A stretch of 64,000 bases of DNA, from positions 149,327-213,326 of the forward strand of contig JASKOM010000004.1 in the NCBI GenBank assembly GCA_030152305.1. The letters are read 5' to 3'. Position numbers and translations under genes: made by a program. The first letter of the stretch is position 1. Every line of letters starts with the position of its first letter. Below the pieces are notes generated by a model, which was not told the origin of the DNA, did not search any database, and saw only the letters and a program-made list of their open reading frames with translations. Shown here piece by piece: positions 28,055-37,490 of this stretch. The DNA comes from Campylobacterota bacterium (GTDB lineage: Bacteria; Campylobacterota; Campylobacteria; Campylobacterales; Thiovulaceae).

Positions 28055-29607
28055 AACTCAACAACTCAAGATATTTGCAAATTTCTGTAATTTTAATTAC
28101 AACAATAGTATTTTTTTTTATCACGATTGGCTATTGGATTTATTTAAACGAAAATTCACTAAATGGCTATAAATTTTTTAATGGCATTAATAAATTAAAG
28201 CTTCTTGACAACGAAATAGATAATGTTATTTTGTCAAATCAGCTTGAACCGTTGCAACAAAAGATAAAGTTATTTCAACGAGAATTATATTTCGTTAAAG
28301 AAAGCTCTTTTTTTAAAAATATGATTGAATCGAATAATTATATTAAAAGTATGGTTTTACAAATAGACTTGAGTTTTGAGAATAAAAAATATTCGATTCA
28401 AACTATTCAAACGAGAAATATTTCACTTTTGTCAAGAATAAAAAATATAACAAATAACCATTTAAATTATATAAAATCAGATATTAATATACTTGATATT
28501 TATCGAGATGTTTTTATTTGGTTTTCTAGTCGCGATATTAATCTTCAAGAAACATTAGAAAAATGCAAAAAAATAAAAGATAATCAAGAAACAGAAAGAT
28601 TAACATATCTTATTTCTGAAATAATCATGATTGATAATTTACTTATCGAATTAACAAAAGGTGAAACTTTAAAATATATTGTTGATTTCGAAACAGTTAT
28701 GACTCAAGAATTTTATAATAATAATTCAATTATTAATGCTATTTTTTATATATTAATATCTGTTTCTATTTTATTTTTATTAATATTAATATATTTAGTT
28801 ATGATCGAACAACAACTTCAACATGAATTAAGAAATTTAAATTTATCACTTAGAAAAAAGATCTCAAAAGAAGTTGAAAAAAATCGAGAAAAAGATAAAT
28901 TAATTTATCAACAATCAAAATTAGTAGCTCTTGGTGAAATGATTGGCAATATTTCTCATCATTGGCGACAACCTTTGAATAATCTTGCTTTATCAATTCA
29001 AGATATCGAAAATGCCTATTATTTTGGCGAACTCGACGAAGAATATATAATTAATTTATCAAACGATTCAATGAAACAGATTAATTATTTATCTTCAACT
29101 ATTGACGATTTCAGAAATTTTTTCAAAGGCAATGATACTGAAGAAGATTTTTATATAAGCAATATGATTGATGGAGCAATAGCAGTTACTTTATCAGGAA
29201 CAAATATCGAATCGATTAAATTAATCAAAGAAATTATCAACGATGAAGAACTCCGAGGTTCAAAAAACCAGTTTAGTCAAGTTATTATTAATTTAATAAA
29301 AAACTCAAAAGATGTATTTAACGAAAGAAAAGTTAATAATCCGTATATATTTATTAAACTTTACCGAGATGAAAACTATATAATATTAGATTTTGCTGAT
29401 AACGGTGGAGGAATTCCAGAAAAAATTATTGATCGAATATTTGAGCCATATTTCACAACAAAACATCAATCAGTTGGTAGAGGATTAGGTTTATATATTT
29501 CAAAAATGATAATAGAACATAATTTTAACGGTGAATTAAATGTAAAAAATATAAATGAAGGTGCGATGTTTTCTATAAAAATAGCTAGACTATTAAAAAG
29601 TAATTAA
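28045..29607 (+). CDS. Membrane sensor histidine kinase
   Basis: 520 residues. Two membrane spans (about 11-34 and 231-253) flank a helical periplasmic sensor of about 195 residues. A coiled coil follows, then the H-box ISHHWRQPLNNLALS near 303, characteristic of Campylobacterota kinases, then the HATPase domain: N-box INLIKNSKDVF, G1 DNGGGIPE, F-box FEPYFTTK, G2 GRGLGLY. No HAMP or receiver domain. No response regulator is adjacent, so its partner is unknown. Confidence 0.88.
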   Translation: MELKLNNSRYLQISVILITTIVFFFITIGYWIYLNENSLNGYKFFNGINKLKLLDNEIDNVILSNQLEPLQQKIKLFQRELYFVKESSFFKNMIESNNYIKSMVLQIDLSFENKKYSIQTIQTRNISLLSRIKNITNNHLNYIKSDINILDIYRDVFIWFSSRDINLQETLEKCKKIKDNQETERLTYLISEIIMIDNLLIELTKGETLKYIVDFETVMTQEFYNNNSIINAIFYILISVSILFLLILIYLVMIEQQLQHELRNLNLSLRKKISKEVEKNREKDKLIYQQSKLVALGEMIGNISHHWRQPLNNLALSIQDIENAYYFGELDEEYIINLSNDSMKQINYLSSTIDDFRNFFKGNDTEEDFYISNMIDGAIAVTLSGTNIESIKLIKEIINDEELRGSKNQFSQVIINLIKNSKDVFNERKVNNPYIFIKLYRDENYIILDFADNGGGIPEKIIDRIFEPYFTTKHQSVGRGLGLYISKMIIEHNFNGELNVKNINEGAMFSIKIARLLKSN

Positions 29608-29613
29608 ACTAAT

Positions 29614-29638
29614 TTCCGTGTTATTGCACGGAAGAAAA
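29614..29638. terminator. Hairpin between converging sensor kinase and thiL genes
   Basis: TTCCGTG (29614-29620) and CACGGAA (29627-29633) form a 7-bp stem with a 6-base loop. The flanks are only moderately T-rich on either strand, so it may terminate both directions weakly. Confidence 0.5.
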
Positions 29639-29656
29639 TACGATTAATATTTTAAA

Positions 29657-30493
29657 TTAAAAATGATTCGGTTTGCATTTATTTTTAAATCTTGAACCTC
29701 TAATCGCTCTACCGATAATATTAATTTTTGTGCCTGTTGCTCGTCCAATTGCTAAAACTTCTTTTAAATTTCTTGGATTAATTCCAAATAATAATTGATA
29801 TTCTTCGCCTGAACAACCTATTTTTCGATTAAATTTTTTTAAAATATTTATTCCAATTTTACTCATTTTAGATAAATGACTTAATTCTGAACATAATCCA
29901 TCAGAAATATCTAATCCTGCTGAAAACAAATTAGCTGATCTTTTTATAAATTTAAATTGCAATTTTGGTTTTACAAAAATCGATTTTTTCGAAATATGCC
30001 AACCTTTTAACAATCGATCTAAATCTCTTGCTGAATTGCCAACTATTCCTGTATATGCTATAAAATCTTTATTTTTAAGCCCATTTCGTTTGAGAGGTTT
30101 TCCGATTAATTTTCCAATAACTGTCAAAGAAATATCTAATTTATTATTAGCTATCGTATCACCACCGATTATTTCAAATTTAAAATCTTTTTCTGCCTGT
30201 TTAAAACCTGAAGCTAATTCAATTAAATTTTCTTTTGAAAAATCTTTTGGAATTGCGATAATTAAAATTGCAAATTTTGGCATTGCATTCATTGCATAAA
30301 TATCAGAAATATTTACAGCAACAGATTTATAAGCTATTTCATTTAAAGACAACCAATTTCGTTTAAAATGAACATTTTCAAAAAAAGCATCCCCGACAAT
30401 AATTTCATGATTAATTATTGCTCCATCATCACCTATTAACTTAGAATCAAATTGACTAATAAAAAAGGATTCTTTATTTAAATATTTCATCAA
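29657..30493 (-). CDS. thiL: Thiamine-monophosphate kinase
   Basis: 278 residues, a little short for the family. DDGAIINHEIIVGDAFFENVHF carries the N-terminal metal-binding Asp residues; then KSVAVNISDIYAMNA, GGDTIANNKLDISLTVIG, and ISDGLCSELSH. Phosphorylates thiamine monophosphate to the diphosphate. The distal end is Lys/Arg-rich. Followed upstream on the same strand by ung with a 4-base gap. Confidence 0.9.
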   Translation of the reverse strand: MMKYLNKESFFISQFDSKLIGDDGAIINHEIIVGDAFFENVHFKRNWLSLNEIAYKSVAVNISDIYAMNAMPKFAILIIAIPKDFSKENLIELASGFKQAEKDFKFEIIGGDTIANNKLDISLTVIGKLIGKPLKRNGLKNKDFIAYTGIVGNSARDLDRLLKGWHISKKSIFVKPKLQFKFIKRSANLFSAGLDISDGLCSELSHLSKMSKIGINILKKFNRKIGCSGEEYQLLFGINPRNLKEVLAIGRATGTKINIIGRAIRGSRFKNKCKPNHF

Positions 30494-30497
30494 TTTA

Positions 30498-31163
30498 TTA
30501 CTTATTTAAATTCCAATTAATTGGAATCTTTCCTTGAGATAAAAGCCATTGATTTGTTTTAGAAAAAGGTTTGCTACCAAAAAAACCTCTAAAAGCAGAT
30601 AACGGAGACGGATGAGGTGATTTTATAATAAAATGCTTGGTTTTATCAATTAAAAATTCTCGTTCAATTGCATTGTTTCCCCATAAAATAAAAACAAGTT
30701 TTTCTTTATGTAATGACAAAGCTGATACAACACTATTTGTAAAAGCTTCCCAACCTTGATTTTTATGAGAATTTGGCAATCCTTCACGGACAGATAAAGC
30801 TGTATTTAATAAAAATACACCTCTATTTGCCCATAATGTTAAATTTCCATTATCTGGAGCAACAAAACCTAAATCATTATTTAATTCTTCAAAAATATTT
30901 TTTAATGATGGCGGAATCGGAACACCATTTTTTACAGAAAAAGCTAATCCGTGAGCTTGACCAAATCCGTGATATGGATCTTGACCCAATATAACAATTT
31001 TAACAGAATTAAAAGGAGTTTCTATAAATGCTCTAAATATATCTTCTTGAGGTGGATAAATATTAAAAAGTAATCGTTCCTGAATTATAAATTCTTTTAA
31101 CTTTTTAAAAGATTCTTGCTTAAAACTATCTTTTAGATATGAAAACCAATCATCTGGAAACAA
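30498..31163 (-). CDS. ung: Uracil-DNA glycosylase, family 1
   Basis: 221 residues. Catalytic loop VILGQDPYHG with the general-base Asp, uracil pocket FSV and PSLKNIFEEL, leucine loop with HPSPLSAFRGFFG. Removes uracil from DNA. The octamer at 30611 overlaps the conserved SPHPSPLS codons. Confidence 0.96.
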   Translation of the reverse strand: MFPDDWFSYLKDSFKQESFKKLKEFIIQERLLFNIYPPQEDIFRAFIETPFNSVKIVILGQDPYHGFGQAHGLAFSVKNGVPIPPSLKNIFEELNNDLGFVAPDNGNLTLWANRGVFLLNTALSVREGLPNSHKNQGWEAFTNSVVSALSLHKEKLVFILWGNNAIEREFLIDKTKHFIIKSPHPSPLSAFRGFFGSKPFSKTNQWLLSQGKIPINWNLNK

Positions 31164-31213
31164 TTAGAACTCTTTATTTTGTGATTTTTTTATTTGTGGA
31201 ATATGTAAGGAAG

Positions 31214-31289
31214 TGGCGCAGCGGACGGGGTTTGAACCCGCGACCCCCGGCGTGACAGGCCAGTATTCTAACCGCTGAACTACCGCTGC
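31214..31289 (-). tRNA. tRNA-Asp (GUC)
   Basis: Cloverleaf on the minus strand: acceptor GCAGCGG with CCGCTGC, anticodon loop CTGTCAC giving GUC, T-arm GGTTCAAACC, discriminator G and encoded CCA. 76 nt. Confidence 0.96.
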
Positions 31290-31296
31290 TAATTTA

Positions 31297-31372
31297 TGGT
31301 GGTCGATATAAGACTCGAACTTATGACAGCCACCTTGTAAGGGTGGAGCTCTACCAACTGAGCTAACCGACC
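31297..31372 (-). tRNA. tRNA-Val (UAC)
   Basis: Acceptor GGTCGGT with ATCGACC, anticodon loop CTTACAA giving UAC, T-arm with GTTCGAG, encoded CCA. 76 nt; 7 bases upstream of tRNA-Asp in the same cluster. Confidence 0.96.
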
Positions 31373-31400
31373 ATGTTTTGTAATCAATTCATTCACTCTT

Positions 31401-31478
31401 TGGCGACCCTTAGAGGATTTGAACCGCTGTTTTTACCTTGAAGAGATATTGTCCTTGGCCAGACTAGACGAAAGGGTC
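31401..31478 (-). tRNA. tRNA-Glu (UUC)
   Basis: Acceptor GACCCTT with AAGGGTC, anticodon loop TCTTCAA giving UUC, T-loop GGTTCAAATC, encoded CCA. 78 nt. Confidence 0.94.
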
Positions 31479-31484
31479 TCAAAA

Positions 31485-31560
31485 TGGTGTCCTGTGTTGG
31501 AATCGAACCAACGACCACCTCATTAAAAGTGAGATGCTCTACCACCTGAGCTAACAAGAC
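31485..31560 (-). tRNA. tRNA-Lys (UUU)
   Basis: Acceptor GTCTTGT with ACAGGAC (one G-U pair), anticodon loop CTTTTAA giving UUU, T-loop GGTTCGATTCC, encoded CCA. 76 nt; first gene of the cluster. Confidence 0.96.
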
Positions 31561-31591
31561 AAACAATAATCAACTTCTGATTACGAGCGAA

Positions 31592-31599
31592 ATTGTATA
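31592..31599 (-). promoter_or_regulatory. Putative -10 box of the tRNA cluster
   Basis: TATACAAT on the minus strand about 32 bases before the 5' end of tRNA-Lys. The -35 is not clear. Confidence 0.4.
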
Positions 31600-31643
31600 A
31601 AACTTTACCTTACAAAAAGCTTAAACTCATTTTTATATATTTT

Positions 31644-32435
31644 TTATAACACAATGCAAACTTCTCTTGTTAATTTAACACCAAATTTATCAAAAACACG
31701 AGTTTCTGCCAAATTAATTAATTCGATTGCTTCGTGAAATTTGCCACCGCCTAAATTAATTAAAAAATTTGCATGAATATTTGACCAAGCCATATCGCCA
31801 ATTCTAAAACCTTTTAAACCGACCTCATCGATTAATTTTCCAGCTGAATAACCTTCAGGATTTTTAAATAAACTTCCTGCACTTGGTTCTTTTGGTTGAT
31901 TAGATCTCATATTTTTAAATAATTCAACAAGTTCATGAGAAAAACCAAAATTATTAGCGATAAATTCAGCTTCTATAATTGGTTCATCGATTCCACTAAA
32001 TCGATATTTAAAATTTATATCTGCACGGTTTTTTTTGCCTGACAAAGTAGAAACAGAATGAATTATATTTGCAATTTCATAATTTTTCATTCCAGCATTC
32101 ATTTTTATTAAACCACCCAGTCTCGATGGAATATTTTGTAAAAATTCAAAACCTGTTAAATTATTTTTTTTAGCAAAGTTAAAAATTTTGCCATTTGGAG
32201 TAGCTCCACCAACTCGTAAAATATTATTTTCTAAATAAATATAATCAAAATTTTTAGAAAGCATCATTAATTTAGTTTCTGGATTTTCACTAACTAATAA
32301 ATTATTTCCGCCACCAATGATTTTATAATTATTAAAATTTTTGAATTCGTCAGCCGATTCGATAATTGCAACATTAACGATTCCGCCGATACGAATACTT
32401 GTCTGTTTTGCAAAATTAATTTGTTCAAATTTCAT
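31644..32435 (-). CDS. murB: UDP-N-acetylenolpyruvoylglucosamine reductase
   Basis: 263 residues, the short Campylobacterota type. Seen: TSIRIGG near the N-terminus, the FAD-binding IIGGGNNLLVSE, then SAGSLFKNPEG with the catalytic Ser, and the C-terminal WSNIHANFLINLGGG. Reduces UDP-GlcNAc-enolpyruvate in peptidoglycan synthesis. The octamer at 31822 encodes IDEVG. Confidence 0.94.
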   Translation of the reverse strand: MKFEQINFAKQTSIRIGGIVNVAIIESADEFKNFNNYKIIGGGNNLLVSENPETKLMMLSKNFDYIYLENNILRVGGATPNGKIFNFAKKNNLTGFEFLQNIPSRLGGLIKMNAGMKNYEIANIIHSVSTLSGKKNRADINFKYRFSGIDEPIIEAEFIANNFGFSHELVELFKNMRSNQPKEPSAGSLFKNPEGYSAGKLIDEVGLKGFRIGDMAWSNIHANFLINLGGGKFHEAIELINLAETRVFDKFGVKLTREVCIVL

Positions 32436-32443
32436 GATAACAA

Positions 32444-33025
32444 TTAATATAATTCCGATACATCTGGCATAGCTTGATGTTGAAAAACAACTCGATTTGG
32501 ACGAGAAACAGCTTGAGGAATCGGCTCTCGTTTTATTTGAGTTTGATTAACAGCTTTAACAGGTTCTGGATTTTCAATTTGTCTTTTTATAATTGGTTGA
32601 GAATTATTAGACTCAAAACTAGAAACCCGTTCTTCTCGATGAATTCGTTTTTTAGGAACAACATCTTCTTCTAAATCTTGATCTTCGTTTTTTGCACGAC
32701 TATTATGACCCCGATAATGACGATTAAATTCACGGCTTTGAAATAAATTTTCTGGTTTTTCAAGAATAAATAATTTTACAAATTTTGTATAAGCATCATA
32801 TTTAATGCTTCGACCTGATTCGCGATTAATTATTTCGAGCTGTTCGCTATATTTATAACCTTCGTCAATTAAAAATTCAATTTGAGATCTAATTAAATCA
32901 AGATAAGTTTCATCACTTAATGAATCAAAAAAGAAATCTGCTCGTTCTTTGCGACTTCGTTTTTTATCTTTTCGTTCTTCGATAATGTTCATAACACCTT
33001 TAGTAAAAGCATAGACACATAACAT
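32444..33025 (-). CDS. Conserved hypothetical basic protein, unknown function
   Basis: Up to 193 residues from ATG 33025 (GGAGG 12 bases upstream); Met12 at 32992, with AAAGG at good spacing, is an equally good start. The first 90 residues are helical and charged (ERKDKKRSRKERADFFFDSL, YLDLIRSQIEFLIDEGYKYSE); the remainder is low-complexity, rich in Arg, Glu, Pro and Gln. No motif recognised. It sits 8 bases upstream of murB, suggesting one operon. Confidence 0.55.
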   Translation of the reverse strand: MLCVYAFTKGVMNIIEERKDKKRSRKERADFFFDSLSDETYLDLIRSQIEFLIDEGYKYSEQLEIINRESGRSIKYDAYTKFVKLFILEKPENLFQSREFNRHYRGHNSRAKNEDQDLEEDVVPKKRIHREERVSSFESNNSQPIIKRQIENPEPVKAVNQTQIKREPIPQAVSRPNRVVFQHQAMPDVSELY

Positions 33026-33192
33026 GTTATTTATTGCCTCCGCTGTAATTATTTTTTATAAGTTATTATAATTCTATCAAATATATGAAACAAAAGAAAT
33101 TGATTAACAAAATAAATATTTATATATAAATCTATCTATTTAATTAACAATAAAATGTATATACTTGAACCAAACAGACTCAATATATATGA

Positions 33193-33198
33193 TATAAT
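33193..33198 (+). promoter_or_regulatory. Extended -10 promoter of cbpA
   Basis: TGATATAAT about 38 bases before ATG 33231. No CIRCE or clear HspR inverted repeat is visible in the 190-base gap. Confidence 0.45.
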
Positions 33199-33230
33199 TT
33201 ATATAATAATTAGAAATGAAAGGAAAAATA

Positions 33231-34097
33231 ATGAATAAAAATTTGTATGATATTTTAGGTATTACACAAAATGCAACACAAGATGAAATCAAAAAAGCTT
33301 ATAAAAAATTAGCTAAACAATATCACCCAGATATAAATAAAAATGCTAAAGCTGAAGACAAATTTAAAGAAATAAATGGTGCATATGAAATTTTAGGCGA
33401 CGAGAAAAAACGAGCTCAATACGATAGACTTGGTAACACCATGTTTGGTAATCACAATTTCAATGAATCATCAAAAGCTAATTCTAATGTCAATATTAAT
33501 GATTTTTGGGAACATTTATTTAAAAATAATCCTAGTGGAAATCCTTTTGGTAGTGGTTTTAAACATAGTGGATTTAGCGGATTTACAAATGTAGAAGATT
33601 TAAACATTGAAGCTAGATTGCAAATTAGTATTAAAACAGCTATAACAGGCGGATTGGAAAAAGTAAGACTTCAAGGCGATGAACTTGAAATTAATATTCC
33701 AAAAGGTATTCGTGATGGTGAAAAATTGCGAGTTAAAGGCAAAGGCAATAATTACGGCAAACAATTAGGTGATTTGATTTTAATAATTACTATAAAACCA
33801 GAAAATGACTATGAAATATTAGATGATGACCTCATCAAAAATATTGATATTTCACTTAGAATGGCAATATTTGGAGGTGAATTATCAGTTAATACTATTA
33901 TTGATAAAATAGTCAAAATAAATATACCTGCTGGTGTAAAAAATGGTCAGAAATTTAGAATAAAAGATGGTGGGTTTTTTAACAAAAAAACATTAGAAAC
34001 AGGAAATTTATATCTAAAAGCAAATATAATTATTCCTAAAAAAGAAGAATTGTCTGAAAGTTTAATAGAAAAGTTAAAAACGGATCTACCAAAGTAA
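33231..34097 (+). CDS. cbpA: CbpA-type J-domain co-chaperone
   Basis: 288 residues from ATG 33231, which has AAAGGA at proper spacing; an in-frame ATG at 33216 lacks one. J domain 1-68 with the HPD motif in [10 protein letters not shown] Gly/Phe/Asn-rich linker follows, then the DnaJ C-terminal substrate-binding domain ([19 protein letters not shown]). The zinc-finger repeats of DnaJ are absent. Stimulates DnaK. The octamer at 33829 lies in DDLIK. Confidence 0.9.
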   Translation: MNKNLYDILGITQNATQDEIKKAYKKLAKQYHPDINKNAKAEDKFKEINGAYEILGDEKKRAQYDRLGNTMFGNHNFNESSKANSNVNINDFWEHLFKNNPSGNPFGSGFKHSGFSGFTNVEDLNIEARLQISIKTAITGGLEKVRLQGDELEINIPKGIRDGEKLRVKGKGNNYGKQLGDLILIITIKPENDYEILDDDLIKNIDISLRMAIFGGELSVNTIIDKIVKINIPAGVKNGQKFRIKDGGFFNKKTLETGNLYLKANIIIPKKEELSESLIEKLKTDLPK

Positions 34098-34112
34098 TAA
34101 AATAGGAAGAAG

Positions 34113-34149
34113 AACATATGTCAAATAAAATTTATGACATATGTTTTTA
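34113..34149. terminator. Bidirectional terminator between cbpA and the ferredoxin gene
   Basis: ACATATGTCA (34114-34123) and TGACATATGT (34135-34144) are perfectly complementary, extended by A-T at 34113/34145, followed by TTTTAA. Suits cbpA and possibly the converging ferredoxin gene. Confidence 0.7.
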
Positions 34150-34160
34150 ATATAAAAGAT

Positions 34161-34448
34161 TTAGTCTTGAACGACTGGAGATTTTTTAGATCTAGCAACT
34201 GATGTAACATCATCTCTGTGAGATGGTGAAGAACCTATTTCGTTCCAAACGATACAACCTTCGGTTGGACATGCAGTAGCACAAGCTGGAACATCATGAT
34301 GTCCTACACACTCTACACATTTGTTGCTATGAACATAGTGATATTCTTGTCCTGTTGGATTTTCATCTTCATCGACAATTGCTTCAACTGGACATTCATC
34401 TATACAAGCACCACAATTAATACAGGTATCTGTTATAAACACTGACAT
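34161..34448 (-). CDS. 2[4Fe-4S] ferredoxin, YfhL-like
   Basis: 95 residues. Cluster I cysteines in CINCGACIDECP (9-20). The second set is in CVECVGHHDVPACATACP, with the extended spacing between the second and third cysteines typical of Alvin-type ferredoxins. A low-potential electron carrier, common in Campylobacterota. The C-terminal tail is basic and serine-rich. Confidence 0.9.
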   Translation of the reverse strand: MSVFITDTCINCGACIDECPVEAIVDEDENPTGQEYHYVHSNKCVECVGHHDVPACATACPTEGCIVWNEIGSSPSHRDDVTSVARSKKSPVVQD

Positions 34449-34502
34449 TTTGTAAATCCTTTAAAATTGATTTGTCGTATTGTATCAAAAAAATAATATA
34501 AA

Positions 34503-34546
34503 AAGTCAAGATTTTATGAAATATATTGTTTAAAAAATCTTGACTT
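34503..34546 (-). terminator. Terminator of the flagellin gene
   Basis: Read on the minus strand, AGTCAAGATTTT and AAAATCTTGACT form a perfect 12-bp stem (34504-34515 with 34534-34545) followed by TTTTTATATTATTTTTTT. It lies 17 bases beyond the flagellin stop. Confidence 0.8.
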
Positions 34547-34562
34547 GAGTCTTTTAGTTATA

Positions 34563-36122
34563 TTATTGTAAAAGTTTTAAGATGTTTTGTTGAACAGCAT
34601 TAGCTTGAGTTAATGCATAACTTCCAGATTGAACAAGAATATTCATTTTTGAGAAATTAGCACTTTCTTCTGCAAAATCAACATCTCTAATAATAGATTC
34701 AGAAGCTTTAACATTTGTTTGTGTAACACTAATATTGCTAATTGCCGCTTCAAGTTCATTTTGAGCAGAACCTAAACCAGATCGAATTAAATCTAATTGT
34801 TTAATAGCTGAATCAGCGATATCCATAACAGCCATAGCACCTTCAAGACTTGTTACACCAGCACCAATTGGACTATTATCATCAGGTAAATTATTACCAA
34901 AAACTGTTGAATCTTCATAAAGTAAATGATTTTCGTTTGCAAAAGCACCCATTGCATCAGCTTGTAACGAAGAAAAACCATTTAATGTTCCTCTTAAGTT
35001 AAAGTTAGCTTCGGTCATAGCTCCGTTGTTCATTGCTGTTTCAAGAGCGCCACCAGCCATATCTGTAACACGAATGTCAATCGCTCCATTTGTAACAAGA
35101 GTTAATCGACCGCCGTAGAAAGTGCCATCACCTTTAATTCCGAAGTCATCCTCAAATGATTTACCATTAGCATTTGCATCGCTTTCTACTTTGATTCCTC
35201 GACCATCAATTGATGTTAATTTTAGTCGTCCTCGTTCGTCAATAGCTGCAAAAACACCAGTTTCATCTTTAGCTTCATTAATTGTAGCAACTAATCTACC
35301 GTCAGCATCATTTGCTTTAACATCTGTTAGATTACCAAATTCAATATCATTTATTTTCAAGTTTTTAACTGAAGAACCATCCTCAATAGCTTTACTTCCT
35401 AAAGCTTCGACTTTATAAGAAGCTCTTACTCCAAGAACAGAACTATTTTTATTAATAACTTCTGCCAAGTTTCCAACACCTTGACCTGCTTTGTAGCCTA
35501 TTTCAACACTTTCAAGTGTCATTGAGTTATTTGGAATATGTGTTCCTTCAAAAGTTAATTTTGAAGTTCCTTCAGTTATTTTGTTAATTGCAGTTGTTTC
35601 AGCTCTAACATGACCTAATTTATCTGTTGAAGTTGCTTCAATTGATGCTTTTACAACATTTCTTGAATATGCTCCAATTTGAAATTCTTTATTTACGAAA
35701 TTTCCTGATAAAAGTTGTTTGCCGTTATAACTAGTATTTCCAGCGATATTATCAAGTTGATTCATTAATAATCTGATATCACTTTGAATAGCTTTTCTTG
35801 ATGATGTTGATTGACCGTCTTGAGCTGCTTGTGTAGCTTTTGTTTTGATTGTATCAACAATTGCAACTTGTTCAGACATTGCTTTATCTGCAATTTGAAT
35901 AATTCCAACTGCCTCATTTGCATTATTTAATGATTGTTTAAGCGAATTAGCTTGTGATCTAAGTGAATCGGCAATAGCTAAGCCTGAAGCATTGTCAGCT
36001 GCTCGGTTAATTTTCAATCCAGAACTTAATCTTTCTAATGATGATGTTAAACCTCTGCTATTAAGGTTTGACTGTGTTGTAGCAATCATTGCTGTTGTGT
36101 TAGTATTAACTATAAAACCCAT
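34563..36122 (-). CDS. flaA: Flagellin
   Basis: 519 residues. The N-terminal D0/D1 (MGFIVNTNTTAMIATTQSNL, then LSSGLKINRAADNASGLAIADSL) and C-terminal D1/D0 (ISVTQTNVKASESIIRDVDFAEE ... LLQ) match Campylobacter and Helicobacter flagellins. The central 200 residues are the variable D2/D3 surface part. Secreted by the flagellar type III apparatus to form the filament. AGAGGGAG is a good ribosome site. No second flagellin gene is in the window. Confidence 0.96.
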   Translation of the reverse strand: MGFIVNTNTTAMIATTQSNLNSRGLTSSLERLSSGLKINRAADNASGLAIADSLRSQANSLKQSLNNANEAVGIIQIADKAMSEQVAIVDTIKTKATQAAQDGQSTSSRKAIQSDIRLLMNQLDNIAGNTSYNGKQLLSGNFVNKEFQIGAYSRNVVKASIEATSTDKLGHVRAETTAINKITEGTSKLTFEGTHIPNNSMTLESVEIGYKAGQGVGNLAEVINKNSSVLGVRASYKVEALGSKAIEDGSSVKNLKINDIEFGNLTDVKANDADGRLVATINEAKDETGVFAAIDERGRLKLTSIDGRGIKVESDANANGKSFEDDFGIKGDGTFYGGRLTLVTNGAIDIRVTDMAGGALETAMNNGAMTEANFNLRGTLNGFSSLQADAMGAFANENHLLYEDSTVFGNNLPDDNSPIGAGVTSLEGAMAVMDIADSAIKQLDLIRSGLGSAQNELEAAISNISVTQTNVKASESIIRDVDFAEESANFSKMNILVQSGSYALTQANAVQQNILKLLQ

Positions 36123-36167
36123 TTTAAGAATCTCCCTCTTTTAGTGTAGTTGATATTCTAGTGAAAA

Positions 36168-36194
36168 TTATCGTCTAAAGATTAATTTCTTAAA
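36168..36194 (-). promoter_or_regulatory. Sigma-28 (FliA)-type promoter of flagellin
   Basis: Read on the minus strand, TTTAAGAA (36187-36194) is followed 11 bases later by GACGATAA (36168-36175), close to the TAAAGTTT-N11-GCCGATAA consensus. It begins about 45 bases before the start codon. Confidence 0.65.
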
Positions 36195-36196
36195 GT

Positions 36197-37453
36197 TTAA
36201 TCAATAGCTTTCACTAAATTTCTTCCATTATTTTTTGCAACATACAAAGCATCATCAGCTCTTTTTATAAGAGACTGAAGATAATCTCCAGATTTGTATG
36301 AACTTACTCCAATACTTACTGTTTTATGTCCAACTGTTGAAAATATAAAGTCGGACACTTTGTTTCTTAATTTTTCAGCTAGAAACATCGCATTTTGTAA
36401 ATTTGTATTTGATAAAATGATCAAAAATTCTTCGCCTCCAAATCTTCCAACAAAAGCTGATCGTCTTATTTCGTTAATAATAATTTGTGAAAATTCTATT
36501 AAAACTATATCACCGACTTGATGACCATATTGATCATTAACTAATTTAAATCTATCTATGTCAAGCATTAGAATCGACAAATTAGTTCCTAATCTTTCGG
36601 CAGAATCAAATTCGATATTAAGCACTGAATCTAATTTTTGACGATTATAAAGTTGTGTCAAATGATCTGTTTGAGCTAATTTTTCATTCATTTTTTTATC
36701 AGTAATATCTTCGTAAAAACCGATATAACCGATTTTTTCTCCATCTTCGTTGTATTCCGATGAAATAGTCGAATTTATATGATACAAATCACCATTTTTT
36801 TTTCTATTAACAACTTCACCTTGCCAAGTTTTATTTTCTTCAAAAATAGTTTTCCATAAATTTTGATAAATTTCTTGACTTGTTAAACCTGACTTTAGAA
36901 TTTTGTGATTTTTTCCAATTAAATATTCAGCAGAATATCCTGAAAAATTACAAAATGCTTCGCTAACAGCTGTTATATTTCCGTATAAATCAGTCGTTGA
37001 ATAATTAACATATTTATTAATTATTGCAAGTTGTCGTTTTTGTTCTGTTATATTTTCTATTAACTGTTTTTTAAGCGAAATATTTTCCATATGCCTGTTT
37101 ATTCTTATGGTTAATTCTTCTTTGCTAAACGGTTTTGTTACAAAATCAACAGCTCCTAATTTAAAACCTTCGATAACAGCTTCTTTTTCATGTTTTGAAG
37201 TTACAAACATAATATCTATTTTTTGTGTTCGAGGATCGTTTTTTAATTCTTGAGCAACTTCAAAACCACTTTTTTCAGGCATTAAAACATCAAGAAGAAT
37301 TAAATCGATGTCTTCATGTTTTGCTATGTTTATTGCTTTTAAACCATTGTTAGCTATTTTTAAGCTGTAATCTTCGAATAACAAAGAAGCCATTATTTTT
37401 ATATTTAACGGTTCGTCATCAACGATTAATATTCTTTTTTTTTCTGATTTCAC
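36197..37453 (-). CDS. Response regulator with PAS and GGDEF diguanylate cyclase domains
   Basis: 418 residues. Receiver domain 8-120 (acid pocket VDDE, phosphosite D55 in LILLDVLMP, switch Lys in VTKPF), PAS about 145-250 (SGYSAEYLIGKNHKILKSG), GGDEF domain 258-418 with active GGEEF near 337. The upstream inhibitory RxxD is not obvious. Makes cyclic di-GMP in response to phosphorylation. It lies 37 bases after a hybrid kinase on the same strand, so the two probably form a signalling pair. It also lies just upstream of the flagellin promoter. Confidence 0.92.
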   Translation of the reverse strand: MKSEKKRILIVDDEPLNIKIMASLLFEDYSLKIANNGLKAINIAKHEDIDLILLDVLMPEKSGFEVAQELKNDPRTQKIDIMFVTSKHEKEAVIEGFKLGAVDFVTKPFSKEELTIRINRHMENISLKKQLIENITEQKRQLAIINKYVNYSTTDLYGNITAVSEAFCNFSGYSAEYLIGKNHKILKSGLTSQEIYQNLWKTIFEENKTWQGEVVNRKKNGDLYHINSTISSEYNEDGEKIGYIGFYEDITDKKMNEKLAQTDHLTQLYNRQKLDSVLNIEFDSAERLGTNLSILMLDIDRFKLVNDQYGHQVGDIVLIEFSQIIINEIRRSAFVGRFGGEEFLIILSNTNLQNAMFLAEKLRNKVSDFIFSTVGHKTVSIGVSSYKSGDYLQSLIKRADDALYVAKNNGRNLVKAID

Positions 37454-37490
37454 AATCAGCCTTTCTTGAAATACATATTTAACATGAATA

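Noticed and set aside
31485..31560. AATGAGGT in tRNA-Lys as another octamer
   Set aside because: First base differs from GATGAGGT, and the sequence is fixed by the tRNA anticodon arm.
35122..35418. Plus-strand frame within the flagellin gene
   Set aside because: Ser/Pro/Leu-rich complement of the flagellin variable region; no start signal.
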